Below are positions 18,472 to 27,183 of a DNA stretch of 64,000 nucleotides, piece after piece. Source of the stretch: Gammaproteobacteria bacterium (lineage in GTDB: Bacteria; Pseudomonadota; Gammaproteobacteria; Pseudomonadales; Halieaceae); the NCBI GenBank assembly GCA_030427485.1, contig JAUICG010000009.1:1-64000 (forward strand), written 5' to 3'. The notes under the pieces are model-generated. The model was not told the origin of the DNA and did no database searches. It saw only the letters and a list, made by a program, of their open reading frames with translations. Position numbers and translations under genes: made by a program. Positions within the stretch are counted from its first letter, which is position 1; each line of letters begins with the position of its first letter.

Positions 18472-19836
18472 CTATACGAGGTTGCCGGGATCCAGTAACT
18501 GTCGCAGCTTGTTGCGCGGCAGGTCGGTCATTTCCTGCGCCACCTCCAGGATGGGCCGCCCCTCGCTGTATGCGCGTTTTGCGATCTGGGCAGCCCTGGT
18601 GTAGCCGATCTCCCGGTTCAGCGCGGTGACCAGAATCGGGTTGCGCGACAGGTTCGCCTCGATACTCGCTTGATTGACAACGAAGTCCGCGATGCAATTC
18701 TCCGCCAGTGCGGTACAACAGTTGGCGAGCAGACCGATACTTTGCAGCAGGTTGTGCGCGATCAGCGGCAGCATTACGTTGAGCTGGAAGTTGCCGGATT
18801 GTCCCGCCAGGGTAATCGCGCTGTCGTTGCCGATTACCTGGGCGGCCGCCATCGCCACTGCCTCGGGGATGACCGGGTTGACCTTGCCAGGCATGATGCT
18901 GCTGCCGGGCTGCAGCGCTTTCAGGCTGATCTCGCCCAGCCCCGAGAGCGGGCCGCTGTTCATCCAGCGCAGGTCATTGGCGATTTTCATCAGTGCCGTC
19001 GCCAGCGACTTGAGCTGCCCGGAGAGCGCGACCGCGATGTCCTGGCTGGCGAGCGCGGCGAAGAAGTTTTCGGCCGGCACAAAGTTTACGCTGCACGTTT
19101 CGCTGAGGTAGGCGCAGAAGCGATGGGCGAACTGCGGGTTTGCGTTCACGCCGGTGCCCACTGCCGTCGCGCCCTGTGCAAGCTGGCGCAGTTGTACACG
19201 CGTGGCGTCAATACGCTGCCCGGCCTGTTCAAGTTGCGCGCGCCAGCCGGAGATCTCCTGCGCCAGGCTTATCGGCAGAGCATCCATCAGGTGCGTGCGC
19301 CCGGTCTTGATGCAGCCGGACAGTTCCTCCTCGCGCGTTGCAATCGCAGCGGCCAGGCGGTCCAGGGCTGGCAGCAGGTTATTGTGCAATGCCAGTTCGG
19401 CACTGACGTGGATCGCCGTGGGGATCACGTCGTTACTGCTCTGGCTGCAGTTCACGTGATCGTTGGGGTGCACGGTTTCTCCCAGTTGCGCACTGGCCAG
19501 CGCGGCAATGACTTCATTGGCATTCATATTCGTGCTTGTGCCAGAGCCGGTCTGGAACACGTCGACGGGGAATTGCTCTGCGTGCTGTCCGCGTGAAACT
19601 GAGAGTGCCGCCTCGCTGATGCTCGCCGCCATGGCGGGCTCCAACATGCCCAATTCGGCACTGGCGCGGGCAGCCGCGGATTTGATCAGGCCGAGCGCGG
19701 CGATAAACCCGGCCGGCATCGCAATGCCGCTGATTCGGAAATTGTCGATGGCCCGTTGCGTCTGCGCGCCGTACAGCGCCGCTGCGGGCACTTCCACTTT
19801 TCCCAGGCTGTCTGCTTCCGTTCGCGTCTCGTTCAT
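18472..19836 (-). CDS. fumC: Class II fumarate hydratase
   Basis: A 454-residue fumarase/aspartase-superfamily enzyme interconverting fumarate and L-malate in the TCA cycle. Signatures are TGSGTSTNMNANE (near 95), SSNDVIPTA, KTGRTHLMDALP and the loop GSSIMPGKVNP (near 315) carrying the catalytic Ser. Length and motifs fit iron-independent FumC rather than aspartase. It lies 12 bases after acnA on the same strand, and GGGAG precedes its ATG, so the two TCA genes form an operon. Confidence 0.95.
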   Translation of the reverse strand: MNETRTEADSLGKVEVPAAALYGAQTQRAIDNFRISGIAMPAGFIAALGLIKSAAARASAELGMLEPAMAASISEAALSVSRGQHAEQFPVDVFQTGSGTSTNMNANEVIAALASAQLGETVHPNDHVNCSQSSNDVIPTAIHVSAELALHNNLLPALDRLAAAIATREEELSGCIKTGRTHLMDALPISLAQEISGWRAQLEQAGQRIDATRVQLRQLAQGATAVGTGVNANPQFAHRFCAYLSETCSVNFVPAENFFAALASQDIAVALSGQLKSLATALMKIANDLRWMNSGPLSGLGEISLKALQPGSSIMPGKVNPVIPEAVAMAAAQVIGNDSAITLAGQSGNFQLNVMLPLIAHNLLQSIGLLANCCTALAENCIADFVVNQASIEANLSRNPILVTALNREIGYTRAAQIAKRAYSEGRPILEVAQEMTDLPRNKLRQLLDPGNLV

Positions 19837-19848
19837 GGCCGCTCCCGC

Positions 19849-22524
19849 TCAGGACTCGCCGGCAATCCGGTTGAGCACGTAGGTGAGCACGCCGCCGGCA
19901 CGGTAGTACTCCACTTCCACCTGGGTGTCGAGCCGGGACTGCAGCTGTATTTCCCGCTGCTCCCCGGACGGGTAGTGAATGATGGCGCGCAGTGCCTGCT
20001 GCGGCGTGAGTTTGTCCTCCAGGCCGAGGATGTCAAAAGTCTCATCGCCCTGCAGCGACAGGGTCTTGCGTGTGTCGCCCGGCATGAACTGCAGCGGCAG
20101 TACGCCCATGCCGACGAGATTGGAACGGTGGATGCGCTCGAAGCTTTCCACGATGACGGCTTTCACCCCGAGCAACAAGGTGCCTTTGGCGGCCCAGTCG
20201 CGACTGGAACCGGTGCCGTATTCGCGGCCGGCGACGACAACGGTGCTCACCCCGCGGGACTGGTAGTCCATTGCGGCATCGTAGATAAACATCGGCTCGG
20301 CCTGGCCATTGAGCCGGGTGTAGCCGCCTTCTAATGCGGGTGTCATCTCGTTGCGGATACGAATATTGCCAAACGTGCCACGCATCATCACCTCGTGGTT
20401 ACCGCGCCGCGAACCGTAGGAGTTGAAGTCGGCTTCAGCTACGCCGTGTTCGCCAAGGTACTGCGCGGCGGGGCTGTCGCCGGGAATCGCCCCGGCTGGA
20501 GAGATGTGATCCGTGGTGACCGAATCGCCGAGCATCGCCAGCATCGGCGCCCCGAGAATATCGTGCCGGTTGCCCTGGTATTGCGCTGCGAAGAAGGGTG
20601 GCAGCTGGATGTAGGTTGAATCCGATGTGAACGCGTAAGTGGCGCCGCCGCCGGTCTCTATGGATTGCCAGGCGCTGTCGCCATCGAATACCTCGCCGTA
20701 CTGCTTCTGGAACATATCGGTGCTGACCGTTTGCACCACCGCGTCGATTTCGGCATTGCTCGGCCAGATATCCTTCAGGTACACCGGGGCGCCGCTCGGG
20801 TCCTCACCCAGCGGCTCGCTGCCGAGATCGATGCGCGTGGTGCCGGCGAGCGCATAGGCAACGACCAGTGGCGGCGAGGCCAGCCAGTTGGCTTTCACCA
20901 GAGGATGAATACGGCCTTCGAAGTTACGGTTGCCGGAGAGCACGGAGCAGGCGACGACATCATTATCGGCAATCGCGTTTTCCACTACATCGGGTAGCGG
21001 TCCGGAGTTGCCGATGCAGGTGGTACAGCCATAGCCCACCAGGTTGAAGCCCAAGGCGTCGAGGGAGGCCTGCAGGCCGGCTTTGACCAGGTAGTCGGTG
21101 ACGACTTTCGATCCGGGCGCCAGTGATGATTTCACCCAGGGCTTGCGTTGCAGGCCGCGCGCCAGTGCTTTCTGTGCGAGCAATCCGGCGCCGATCATCA
21201 CCGCGGGATTGGAGGTGTTTGTGCACGAGGTAATAGCAGCGATCACCACATCGCCGTGGCGCAGCGATCCGGCCATGCCGTCGAGCGGAAATGCGGTGTC
21301 CTGTTGGCCGCCCTTGCCATCGAGCGCTATGAACTGGTCGATGGCATCGCGCAGAGCCCGCACCGGTACCCGGTCCTGCGGACGTTTCGGTCCGGCCAGG
21401 TTGGGTTCCACCGTAGACATGTCCAGGTGCAGCGTCGCACAGAATGTCGGCGCGGTCGTGGTATTGTCGCGCCAGGTACCCTGCGCCCGGTGATAGGCCT
21501 CCACCAGCGCAACCGTGTCGTCGTCGCGCCCGGTCAGTTTCAGGTAGCGAATGGTCTGCGCATCGACCGGGAAGAAGCCGCAGGTGGCGCCGTACTCCGG
21601 CGCCATATTGGCGATGGTCGCGCGATCAGAGAGCGGCAACTGGTCGAGCCCGCTACCGTAGAACTCGACGAATTTACCGACCACGCCGTGCTTGCGCAGC
21701 ATCTGCACAACCTGCAGTACGAGGTCGGTGGCAGTGATTCCCTCGCGTATTTTCCCGGTCAATTCGAAGCCGACGACATCGGGGATCAACATGGAGATGG
21801 GCTGCCCGAGCATCGCCGCCTCTGCTTCGATACCACCCACACCCCAGCCCAGCACGCCCAGGCCGTTGATCATGGTGGTATGACTGTCGGTGCCCACCAG
21901 TGTGTCCGGATAGGCCAGCGGTCCGTCGCCGGTTTCTTTCTGCCATACCACTTTCGCCAGGTACTCAAGGTTGACCTGGTGGCAAATGCCGGTGCCGGGG
22001 GGCACAACCCTGAAATCGTCAAATGCGCCCTGGCCCCATTTCAGGAACTGGTAGCGCTCATGGTTGCGCTGCATTTCCAGCGCGACGTTCTGTTCAAACG
22101 CCTGTTCGCTGGCGAACTTGTCGATACTCACCGAGTGATCGATCACCAGGTCGACCGGCGACAGTGGGTTGATTTTCTGTGGGTCGACGCCGCGTATTAC
22201 CAGCGCATCGCGCATTGCAGCGAGGTCCACCACGGCGGGGACACCCGTGAAGTCCTGCATCAGGACACGGGAGGGGTGATAGGCAATTTCCTGGTCGACA
22301 CCGCTGCCTGCGCTGGCCGCCAGTGCCTCGATATCCTTTCGCGTACAATTGACGCCGTCCTCGTGACGCAGCAGGTTCTCCAGCAGAATCTTGCTGCAGA
22401 CCGGCAGTGTCCCCACGCTGCTGTGCGCTGCCAGTTCGCCGCCGTTGACAGCGAAGTAGCGATAACGCTTTCCGTTCACTTCGAGCGTGGATTGCGTACC
22501 AAAGGAGTTGTCCGATGATTTCAT
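19849..22524 (-). CDS. acnA: Aconitate hydratase A
   Basis: An 891-residue aconitase of the AcnA/IRP type, which isomerises citrate to isocitrate with a [4Fe-4S] cluster. Cluster ligands are visible in ITSCTNTSNPAV and GYGCTTCIGNSGPL. The substrate loops GTDSHTTMINGLG and YGSRRGNHEVMMRG, the swivel-domain motif GREYGTGSSRDWAAKG, and the length are all as in AcnA. It is first in the acnA-fumC operon. Confidence 0.96.
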   Translation of the reverse strand: MKSSDNSFGTQSTLEVNGKRYRYFAVNGGELAAHSSVGTLPVCSKILLENLLRHEDGVNCTRKDIEALAASAGSGVDQEIAYHPSRVLMQDFTGVPAVVDLAAMRDALVIRGVDPQKINPLSPVDLVIDHSVSIDKFASEQAFEQNVALEMQRNHERYQFLKWGQGAFDDFRVVPPGTGICHQVNLEYLAKVVWQKETGDGPLAYPDTLVGTDSHTTMINGLGVLGWGVGGIEAEAAMLGQPISMLIPDVVGFELTGKIREGITATDLVLQVVQMLRKHGVVGKFVEFYGSGLDQLPLSDRATIANMAPEYGATCGFFPVDAQTIRYLKLTGRDDDTVALVEAYHRAQGTWRDNTTTAPTFCATLHLDMSTVEPNLAGPKRPQDRVPVRALRDAIDQFIALDGKGGQQDTAFPLDGMAGSLRHGDVVIAAITSCTNTSNPAVMIGAGLLAQKALARGLQRKPWVKSSLAPGSKVVTDYLVKAGLQASLDALGFNLVGYGCTTCIGNSGPLPDVVENAIADNDVVACSVLSGNRNFEGRIHPLVKANWLASPPLVVAYALAGTTRIDLGSEPLGEDPSGAPVYLKDIWPSNAEIDAVVQTVSTDMFQKQYGEVFDGDSAWQSIETGGGATYAFTSDSTYIQLPPFFAAQYQGNRHDILGAPMLAMLGDSVTTDHISPAGAIPGDSPAAQYLGEHGVAEADFNSYGSRRGNHEVMMRGTFGNIRIRNEMTPALEGGYTRLNGQAEPMFIYDAAMDYQSRGVSTVVVAGREYGTGSSRDWAAKGTLLLGVKAVIVESFERIHRSNLVGMGVLPLQFMPGDTRKTLSLQGDETFDILGLEDKLTPQQALRAIIHYPSGEQREIQLQSRLDTQVEVEYYRAGGVLTYVLNRIAGES

Positions 22525-22610
22525 GTAAACGGCCCCGTGCTGAAACTAAAGGTCCGAGTATAGAGGATAAACCGGCTGCGCGCTCACGGCGCCTCCGCTG
22601 CGGGCTGTCG

Positions 22611-24143
22611 CTACAAGTGAAAGATATTGATTCCGTCCCTTACGCTGACCTTGCCGCGGTGTCCTATCGGCGCCTCTGTCATCAGCGTCTGCAACGTGGT
22701 CGCATCGTCGGGGGTGTTGGCCACGAGACGTTCGCCGGCGTCATTGCGGGCAATCACGATACCGCGCTTCGGCCCCTCGCGATCGAAGCCGACAGTAAAC
22801 GTCTCGATGGTCGCATCACCGGAAGGATCAGAGGCCACTGTCATACGCGGCGCTGCGTCGATCTGCGCTTGCAGGGCGCTGTTGTCGGTGTCGCGCCACG
22901 CCGTCTGCGGAGCCTCGGTGGAATAGATGCCGAGGGAGTGCTTGGTGAGGTACAGGCCGTTTGCCGTGACCAGGCCGTGACCGCCGCTACCCCTGCGCAA
23001 TGTATCCATCATCTGCGCGATCGCGTGCAGGGAGTAGTTGTTGCCGGGGCCGCCGAAGAAGGGCAGCCCGCCGGTCACCGTCACGCCGCGGTCATCCAGC
23101 GCTTGCAGCCCGATTTCGCGGCAGGCCACGTGCACCGCGCTCGGAAAGCAACTGTAAATATCGAAATGGGAGATCTCGTCCACCGTGATACCGGCCGCGG
23201 CGGACACGGATTTCCAAGCCAGGTTGATCGCGGGTGAGGCGTGCAGCGCGGGGCGCTCGCTGACGTACCAGATGTCGTTCAAATCGGCGCCGCCGTGCAG
23301 GTAGATCCAGCGGCTTTCTTCGATGCCGAGTTCGCGCGCTTTCGCCACGGTGGTCATCACCACGGCGGCCGCCATATCCACTTCCAGTATCGGGTTCATC
23401 GCGCGGGTATAGGGGTAACCTATATAGCGATTGCGTTTCTCGACGGTGCTGATCTGCTGCGCGGTTTGAAACTGCGGGCGCCAGGCGAGCGGGTTGTCGG
23501 CCGCGACCCGGCTCATGCGGCTGCAGAGTTCCGCGATATGCGCGATGTGCTCGTCCTCGCTTGCGCCGAGATGGTGACGCAGGCTGTTCTCGAACAGCGG
23601 GTAGGTATTGATGGGTTCGTAAAGGCCATGCGCCAGTTCGACGGCGGTGTGTCCCTCGCGCTCGTTACCTACCGTGGCGGGTGCGGTGCCGCCGTCAGCC
23701 CAGGCCGAGATATCCTCTCCCGTGCGCAGCACAGAGAACAGGGTGGCCAGCAACTCAGCGCCGGCCACCAATACCGCAGTGTGCTCGCCACGCGCCAGTT
23801 TGCCGGCGAAATGGTTGACCAGGTATTGCGGTGTATTGCCGCCGATGGTGCCCTGGTAAAGCGCCGGATCGGTGATTCCCAGGCGCGCCGCCAGTGCGGC
23901 GCCCGGATTGCGCGGAAACAGGGCGTCAACACCGGGCGTGGTGTCGGCGATGAAACGGATCATGCCCAGCGCATCGATCGCACCGCTTAGGCGCGCGCTG
24001 CCGACATCAGCGATGGCTTTTGAGCTGGCCGCGTGCAGCGCGTCCAGCGGGGTTCTGCCGGCATCGCTTTCGTGCCAGGTGTGTTGTCCGGCGCCGACGA
24101 GGATGGGGGTGTTGTCAGAAGTGGGCATGGCGGGTCTGTTCAT
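22611..24143 (-). CDS. Thiolase-like protein (TLP1/SCP2-thiolase-like) without the usual nucleophilic Cys
   Basis: A 510-residue thiolase-fold protein. Where thiolases carry the nucleophile in a CGSG-type motif, this one reads GTIGGNTPQYLVNHFAGKL, with no Cys. A C-terminal SCFPSAVHVACREIGLQ and GGLPFFGGPGNNYSLHAIAQ replace the usual NEAFA and GHPIGATG loops. An extra domain of about 95 residues (from about residue 415) follows the thiolase fold, as in SCP2-thiolase-like TLP1 proteins. Automatic pipelines would call it acetyl-CoA acetyltransferase, but classical activity is doubtful. The start is uncertain: ATG 24143 (MNRPAMPTSDN) or 24128; neither has a strong ribosome site. Confidence 0.75.
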   Translation of the reverse strand: MNRPAMPTSDNTPILVGAGQHTWHESDAGRTPLDALHAASSKAIADVGSARLSGAIDALGMIRFIADTTPGVDALFPRNPGAALAARLGITDPALYQGTIGGNTPQYLVNHFAGKLARGEHTAVLVAGAELLATLFSVLRTGEDISAWADGGTAPATVGNEREGHTAVELAHGLYEPINTYPLFENSLRHHLGASEDEHIAHIAELCSRMSRVAADNPLAWRPQFQTAQQISTVEKRNRYIGYPYTRAMNPILEVDMAAAVVMTTVAKARELGIEESRWIYLHGGADLNDIWYVSERPALHASPAINLAWKSVSAAAGITVDEISHFDIYSCFPSAVHVACREIGLQALDDRGVTVTGGLPFFGGPGNNYSLHAIAQMMDTLRRGSGGHGLVTANGLYLTKHSLGIYSTEAPQTAWRDTDNSALQAQIDAAPRMTVASDPSGDATIETFTVGFDREGPKRGIVIARNDAGERLVANTPDDATTLQTLMTEAPIGHRGKVSVRDGINIFHL

Positions 24144-24274
24144 CTCGATGGAAAGGAGGGAGACAACATAAACAGTCAGCGGGATGAAATCCAGCCCCAG
24201 TTGATTTGTCATGTAGACCCGAAGATGGGGTGCATTCAGAGATGCTTCCTTGACCCGGAGGACTGCACTGAGGT

Positions 24275-24380
24275 GTTTTAGCTGGTCTGCCCCGCCGGGA
24301 CTGTGCGAGGCAAGGACGCCGAGCTCAAGCCCCCATGGATGGGTTTACGGCGTGTCCCGGCGGGGCAGACCAGCTAAAAC
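24275..24380. repeat. Fold-back element, copy E (second core subtype)
   Basis: The arms 24275-24300 and 24355-24380 are exact 26-base inverted copies unique to this locus. The 54-base core at 24301-24354 differs from copies A-C but keeps the same plan: it opens CTGTGCGAGGCAAGGACGCC, has a CCC-ATGGAT-GGG hairpin like the ACATGGATGT hairpin of the others, and closes GGCGTG against arms reading GGGA...TCCC. The gene-free stretch 24144-24583 otherwise shows only the leader of the AI-2E-family gene. Confidence 0.85.
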
Positions 24381-24583
24381 GCCGGTGCCGGTGACTTAGG
24401 AAATCGCGATTAGGTACCCCGCTGTTCTAAATTCTCATCCGGGTTAAAAACATCCGTCCCCCATCAGTTAGTCCAGTTAGATAGAGAGACTTGACAGCAT
24501 GCAGCGTTGCTTTTTGCTGAAAAAGCTCTATGTTGAACGCCACGCCCTGCCATTGTCACCACGCCGCGAAAGGAAACCAGAAG

Positions 24584-25666
24584 ATGACCCCCCAGTTTGA
24601 AGGTCGCGCTCATCGCCTCGTCCTGCTGCTCTTCCTCGCATTGTCGCTGTACGCCAGTTACACGCTGGTCGCGCCTTTCCTGGAGCCGATCATCCTGGCT
24701 ATCCTGATCGGCCTGCTCGCGTATCCCGCGCACCAGCGGCTCGAAAGCGCCTTGCGCGGGCGCAAGACGACGGCGTCCCTGCTCAGTTGCCTGATACTGT
24801 GGTTGATTTTCCTGATACCCACCATGGTGCTGCTGGTGGCGGTGCTCCGTCAGGGCATCCACTATTCGGTGCTGGTGAAGGAGTGGGCGACGCAGGAAAA
24901 TGTTCAGCAGTTGATGTCGCTGCCCTGGGTGGTGGAGGTGCATTCGCGCCTGACCAGCATTTTACCCGAAGGTACCCTGCATCCTGAAAACATACGGGAG
25001 AAAGCATTGGCCGCGGCGGGTGTGATGGGCAAGCAATTTGCCGCCATATCAACCACCGTGGTGGGCAGTGTGACGCGCTCGGCGGTCAATGGTGTGCTGC
25101 TGCTCTTCGTGCTGTTCTTTGTATTGCGCGACCACGACAAGCTGATCGCGTTCATTCACCGTGCCCTGCCGCTGTCGCGCAGCGAGGAAGAGACCCTGTT
25201 CGCGGAGATCAAATCCGTCAGCAAATCGGCGCTGTTGGGGACGCTGGCAACGGCCGCGACCCAGGGTGTGGTGGGCGGCTTCGGGCTCTGGCTCGCCGGT
25301 TTTCCCGGTGTGTTCTGGGGCGCGGTGATGGCGTTTTCCTCGTTGATTCCGGTGGTGGGTACCGCCCTGGTCTGGCTGCCTGCAGCCCTGTTTCTGCTGG
25401 TGACAGGGGAGTGGGGCTGGGCGCTGTTCCTGGTGGTGTGGGGCGTTGTCGTGGTTGGGTCTGTCGATAACTTCCTGCGGCCGTTGCTGATGCAGGGCGC
25501 CAGCATGAATACTGTCGTGGTGTTTTTTTCGCTGATCGGCGGCTTACAGGTATTCGGGCTGATGGGACTGATCTACGGCCCGCTGATATTTTCCATTACC
25601 CTGGTGATGTTCAGGCTGTATGAGAACGCGTTTACCGAGTTCCTGGATTCCCAGGATGGTCGCTAG
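24584..25666 (+). CDS. AI-2E/PerM-family inner-membrane transporter
   Basis: A 360-residue polytopic membrane protein with about eight membrane segments and the UPF0118/PF01594 pattern, including the late motif GSVDNFLRPLLMQGASMNTVVVF region (pore-side) and GPLIFSI near the C terminus. Family members include TqsA (AI-2 export) and PerM-like proteins; some are cation:proton antiporters, so the substrate is not known. I chose ATG 24584, nine bases after AGGA. The stop overlaps the stop of the converging acyl-CoA synthetase gene by 4 bases. Confidence 0.85.
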   Translation: MTPQFEGRAHRLVLLLFLALSLYASYTLVAPFLEPIILAILIGLLAYPAHQRLESALRGRKTTASLLSCLILWLIFLIPTMVLLVAVLRQGIHYSVLVKEWATQENVQQLMSLPWVVEVHSRLTSILPEGTLHPENIREKALAAAGVMGKQFAAISTTVVGSVTRSAVNGVLLLFVLFFVLRDHDKLIAFIHRALPLSRSEEETLFAEIKSVSKSALLGTLATAATQGVVGGFGLWLAGFPGVFWGAVMAFSSLIPVVGTALVWLPAALFLLVTGEWGWALFLVVWGVVVVGSVDNFLRPLLMQGASMNTVVVFFSLIGGLQVFGLMGLIYGPLIFSITLVMFRLYENAFTEFLDSQDGR

Positions 25667-27183
25667 CCGGCATCGCTGTACAGTCGCCGCAGCAGCGGTT
25701 TGTCGACTTTGCCCGATGCGTTCAGCGGGAGCGCGTCGGTGCGAATCCAGCGCCTGGGGGTTTTGTAGCCGGCCAACAGGCCGCGGCAGTGCCGGACAAG
25801 GACTTCATCGCTGACTTCACCGCTGCAGCGCAGTACCGCGCAGGCGCTCTCGCCCCATTTCGGATCCGGCAGCCCGATCACGGCACAATCCGCGACAGCC
25901 GGGTGGCTGCGCAACACTTCCTCGACTTCCCGCGAGGCGATGTTTTCCCCGCCGCTGATAATCATGTCTTTCTTGCGATCGACAATGTACAGGTAGCCTG
26001 CCTCGTCGAAGCGGCCGATATCGCCGGTGTGCAACCAGCCTTCGGTGAGCGCCGCCTCCGTGGCGGCAGCGTCCTGCCAGTACCCTTGCATACACTGCTC
26101 GGCGCGCACCAGTATCTCCCCGGCCTCGCCAGCCGCGCAGGGTTCACCCTTGTCATTCACCAGCCTGAGTTGCGCTGTGGGTAGCGGCCGGCCTACGGAG
26201 AGCAGCAAGTCAGGGTGGCCGTGCGCCGCCTGACGGTGATCCTCCACGGTCAGGAAAGCCACACTGCCGGACAGTTCCGTCATACCGTAGCTCTGGCACA
26301 GGCCGACCCGGGTCTCGGCCAACAGCTTTTGCAGCAGGGTTTGTGGCATCGCGGATGCGCCGTAGCCAATAGTGCGCACTGAAGCCAGGTCGTCCGCCGA
26401 AAAATCGGCGTGATCGAGCAGCAGGCCGATCATGGTCGGCGCCAGCGACATCGTGGTGACCTGTAGTTCGCGGCAGCTCTTCAGTGTCTCGGCGGCATCG
26501 AAGGAGCGCGCCAGTACCACGGCCGCGCCGTGCTGGTGCTGCAGGATCACGTTGTGCGCGGCGACATGAAACAGCGGAAACGGATAGAAGTACCTGTCCG
26601 CGGGCTCGACCGGTCGCGCCAGGGCGGCGGAGCGCAGCCCCGCGATAAAGGAACGGTGCGTCAGCACCGCGCCTTTGGGTCGGCCGGTGGAGCCCGAGGT
26701 AAACAGTATCCAGGCGGGGTCGTCCGGTGCTGTGCGCGGCAGTGTCGCAGCGGGCGCGGCGGCGCGCCATTCAGGATATTCGCTGTCCAGCGCGATCACC
26801 TGTATGTCCGCGGGAAAGTCAGCGTGATCCAGCAGCGGGGCGAGCAGTGCGCGATCGCCAAACAATACGCCGGCGCCGGAGAAACGCAGCTGATAAAGCA
26901 ATTCCGCCGGCGCAAGGCGGGCATTCAGTGGAACCAGTATTCTGCCGGCGGCCGGCACCGCGTACATCAACTCCATGAACTCCGGGCAGTTCCAGGCGAG
27001 CACGGCGACACGGTCGCCGGCGGCGCCAATAGCGGCGATGCCCGCGGCAGCGGCGGCACTGTTGCGGTGCAGTGCAGCGTAGGTGATGGCGGTCCCCTGC
27101 CACCACAGTGCGGTGCCCTGTGGCTGCGCGCCAGCCTGGCACTCGAGAATATGGTGCAGTTGCGTACAGCCGGAGTCAGTCAT
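25663..27183 (-). CDS. Acyl-CoA synthetase / AMP-binding ligase at the end of the D-amino-acid operon
   Basis: A 506-residue adenylate-forming enzyme that makes acyl-AMP and then acyl-CoA. The P-loop is LFTSGSTGRPKGAVLTH (near 163), followed by SYGMTELSG, the A8 motif GWLHTGDIGRFDEAGYLYIVDR and the hinge region DMIISGGENI. The A10 lysine is in LPLNASGKVDK. The start codon at 27183 overlaps the alr stop by 8 bases, so translation is coupled. Its acid substrate is unknown. It is the one operon member without an obvious place in alanine-glutamate chemistry. Confidence 0.9.
   Translation of the reverse strand: MTDSGCTQLHHILECQAGAQPQGTALWWQGTAITYAALHRNSAAAAAGIAAIGAAGDRVAVLAWNCPEFMELMYAVPAAGRILVPLNARLAPAELLYQLRFSGAGVLFGDRALLAPLLDHADFPADIQVIALDSEYPEWRAAAPAATLPRTAPDDPAWILFTSGSTGRPKGAVLTHRSFIAGLRSAALARPVEPADRYFYPFPLFHVAAHNVILQHQHGAAVVLARSFDAAETLKSCRELQVTTMSLAPTMIGLLLDHADFSADDLASVRTIGYGASAMPQTLLQKLLAETRVGLCQSYGMTELSGSVAFLTVEDHRQAAHGHPDLLLSVGRPLPTAQLRLVNDKGEPCAAGEAGEILVRAEQCMQGYWQDAAATEAALTEGWLHTGDIGRFDEAGYLYIVDRKKDMIISGGENIASREVEEVLRSHPAVADCAVIGLPDPKWGESACAVLRCSGEVSDEVLVRHCRGLLAGYKTPRRWIRTDALPLNASGKVDKPLLRRLYSDAG

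Noticed and set aside
21148-22518. A 456-codon plus-strand frame opposite acnA
   Set aside because: The opposite strand encodes aconitase with all cluster ligands; the frame has no motifs or ribosome site.
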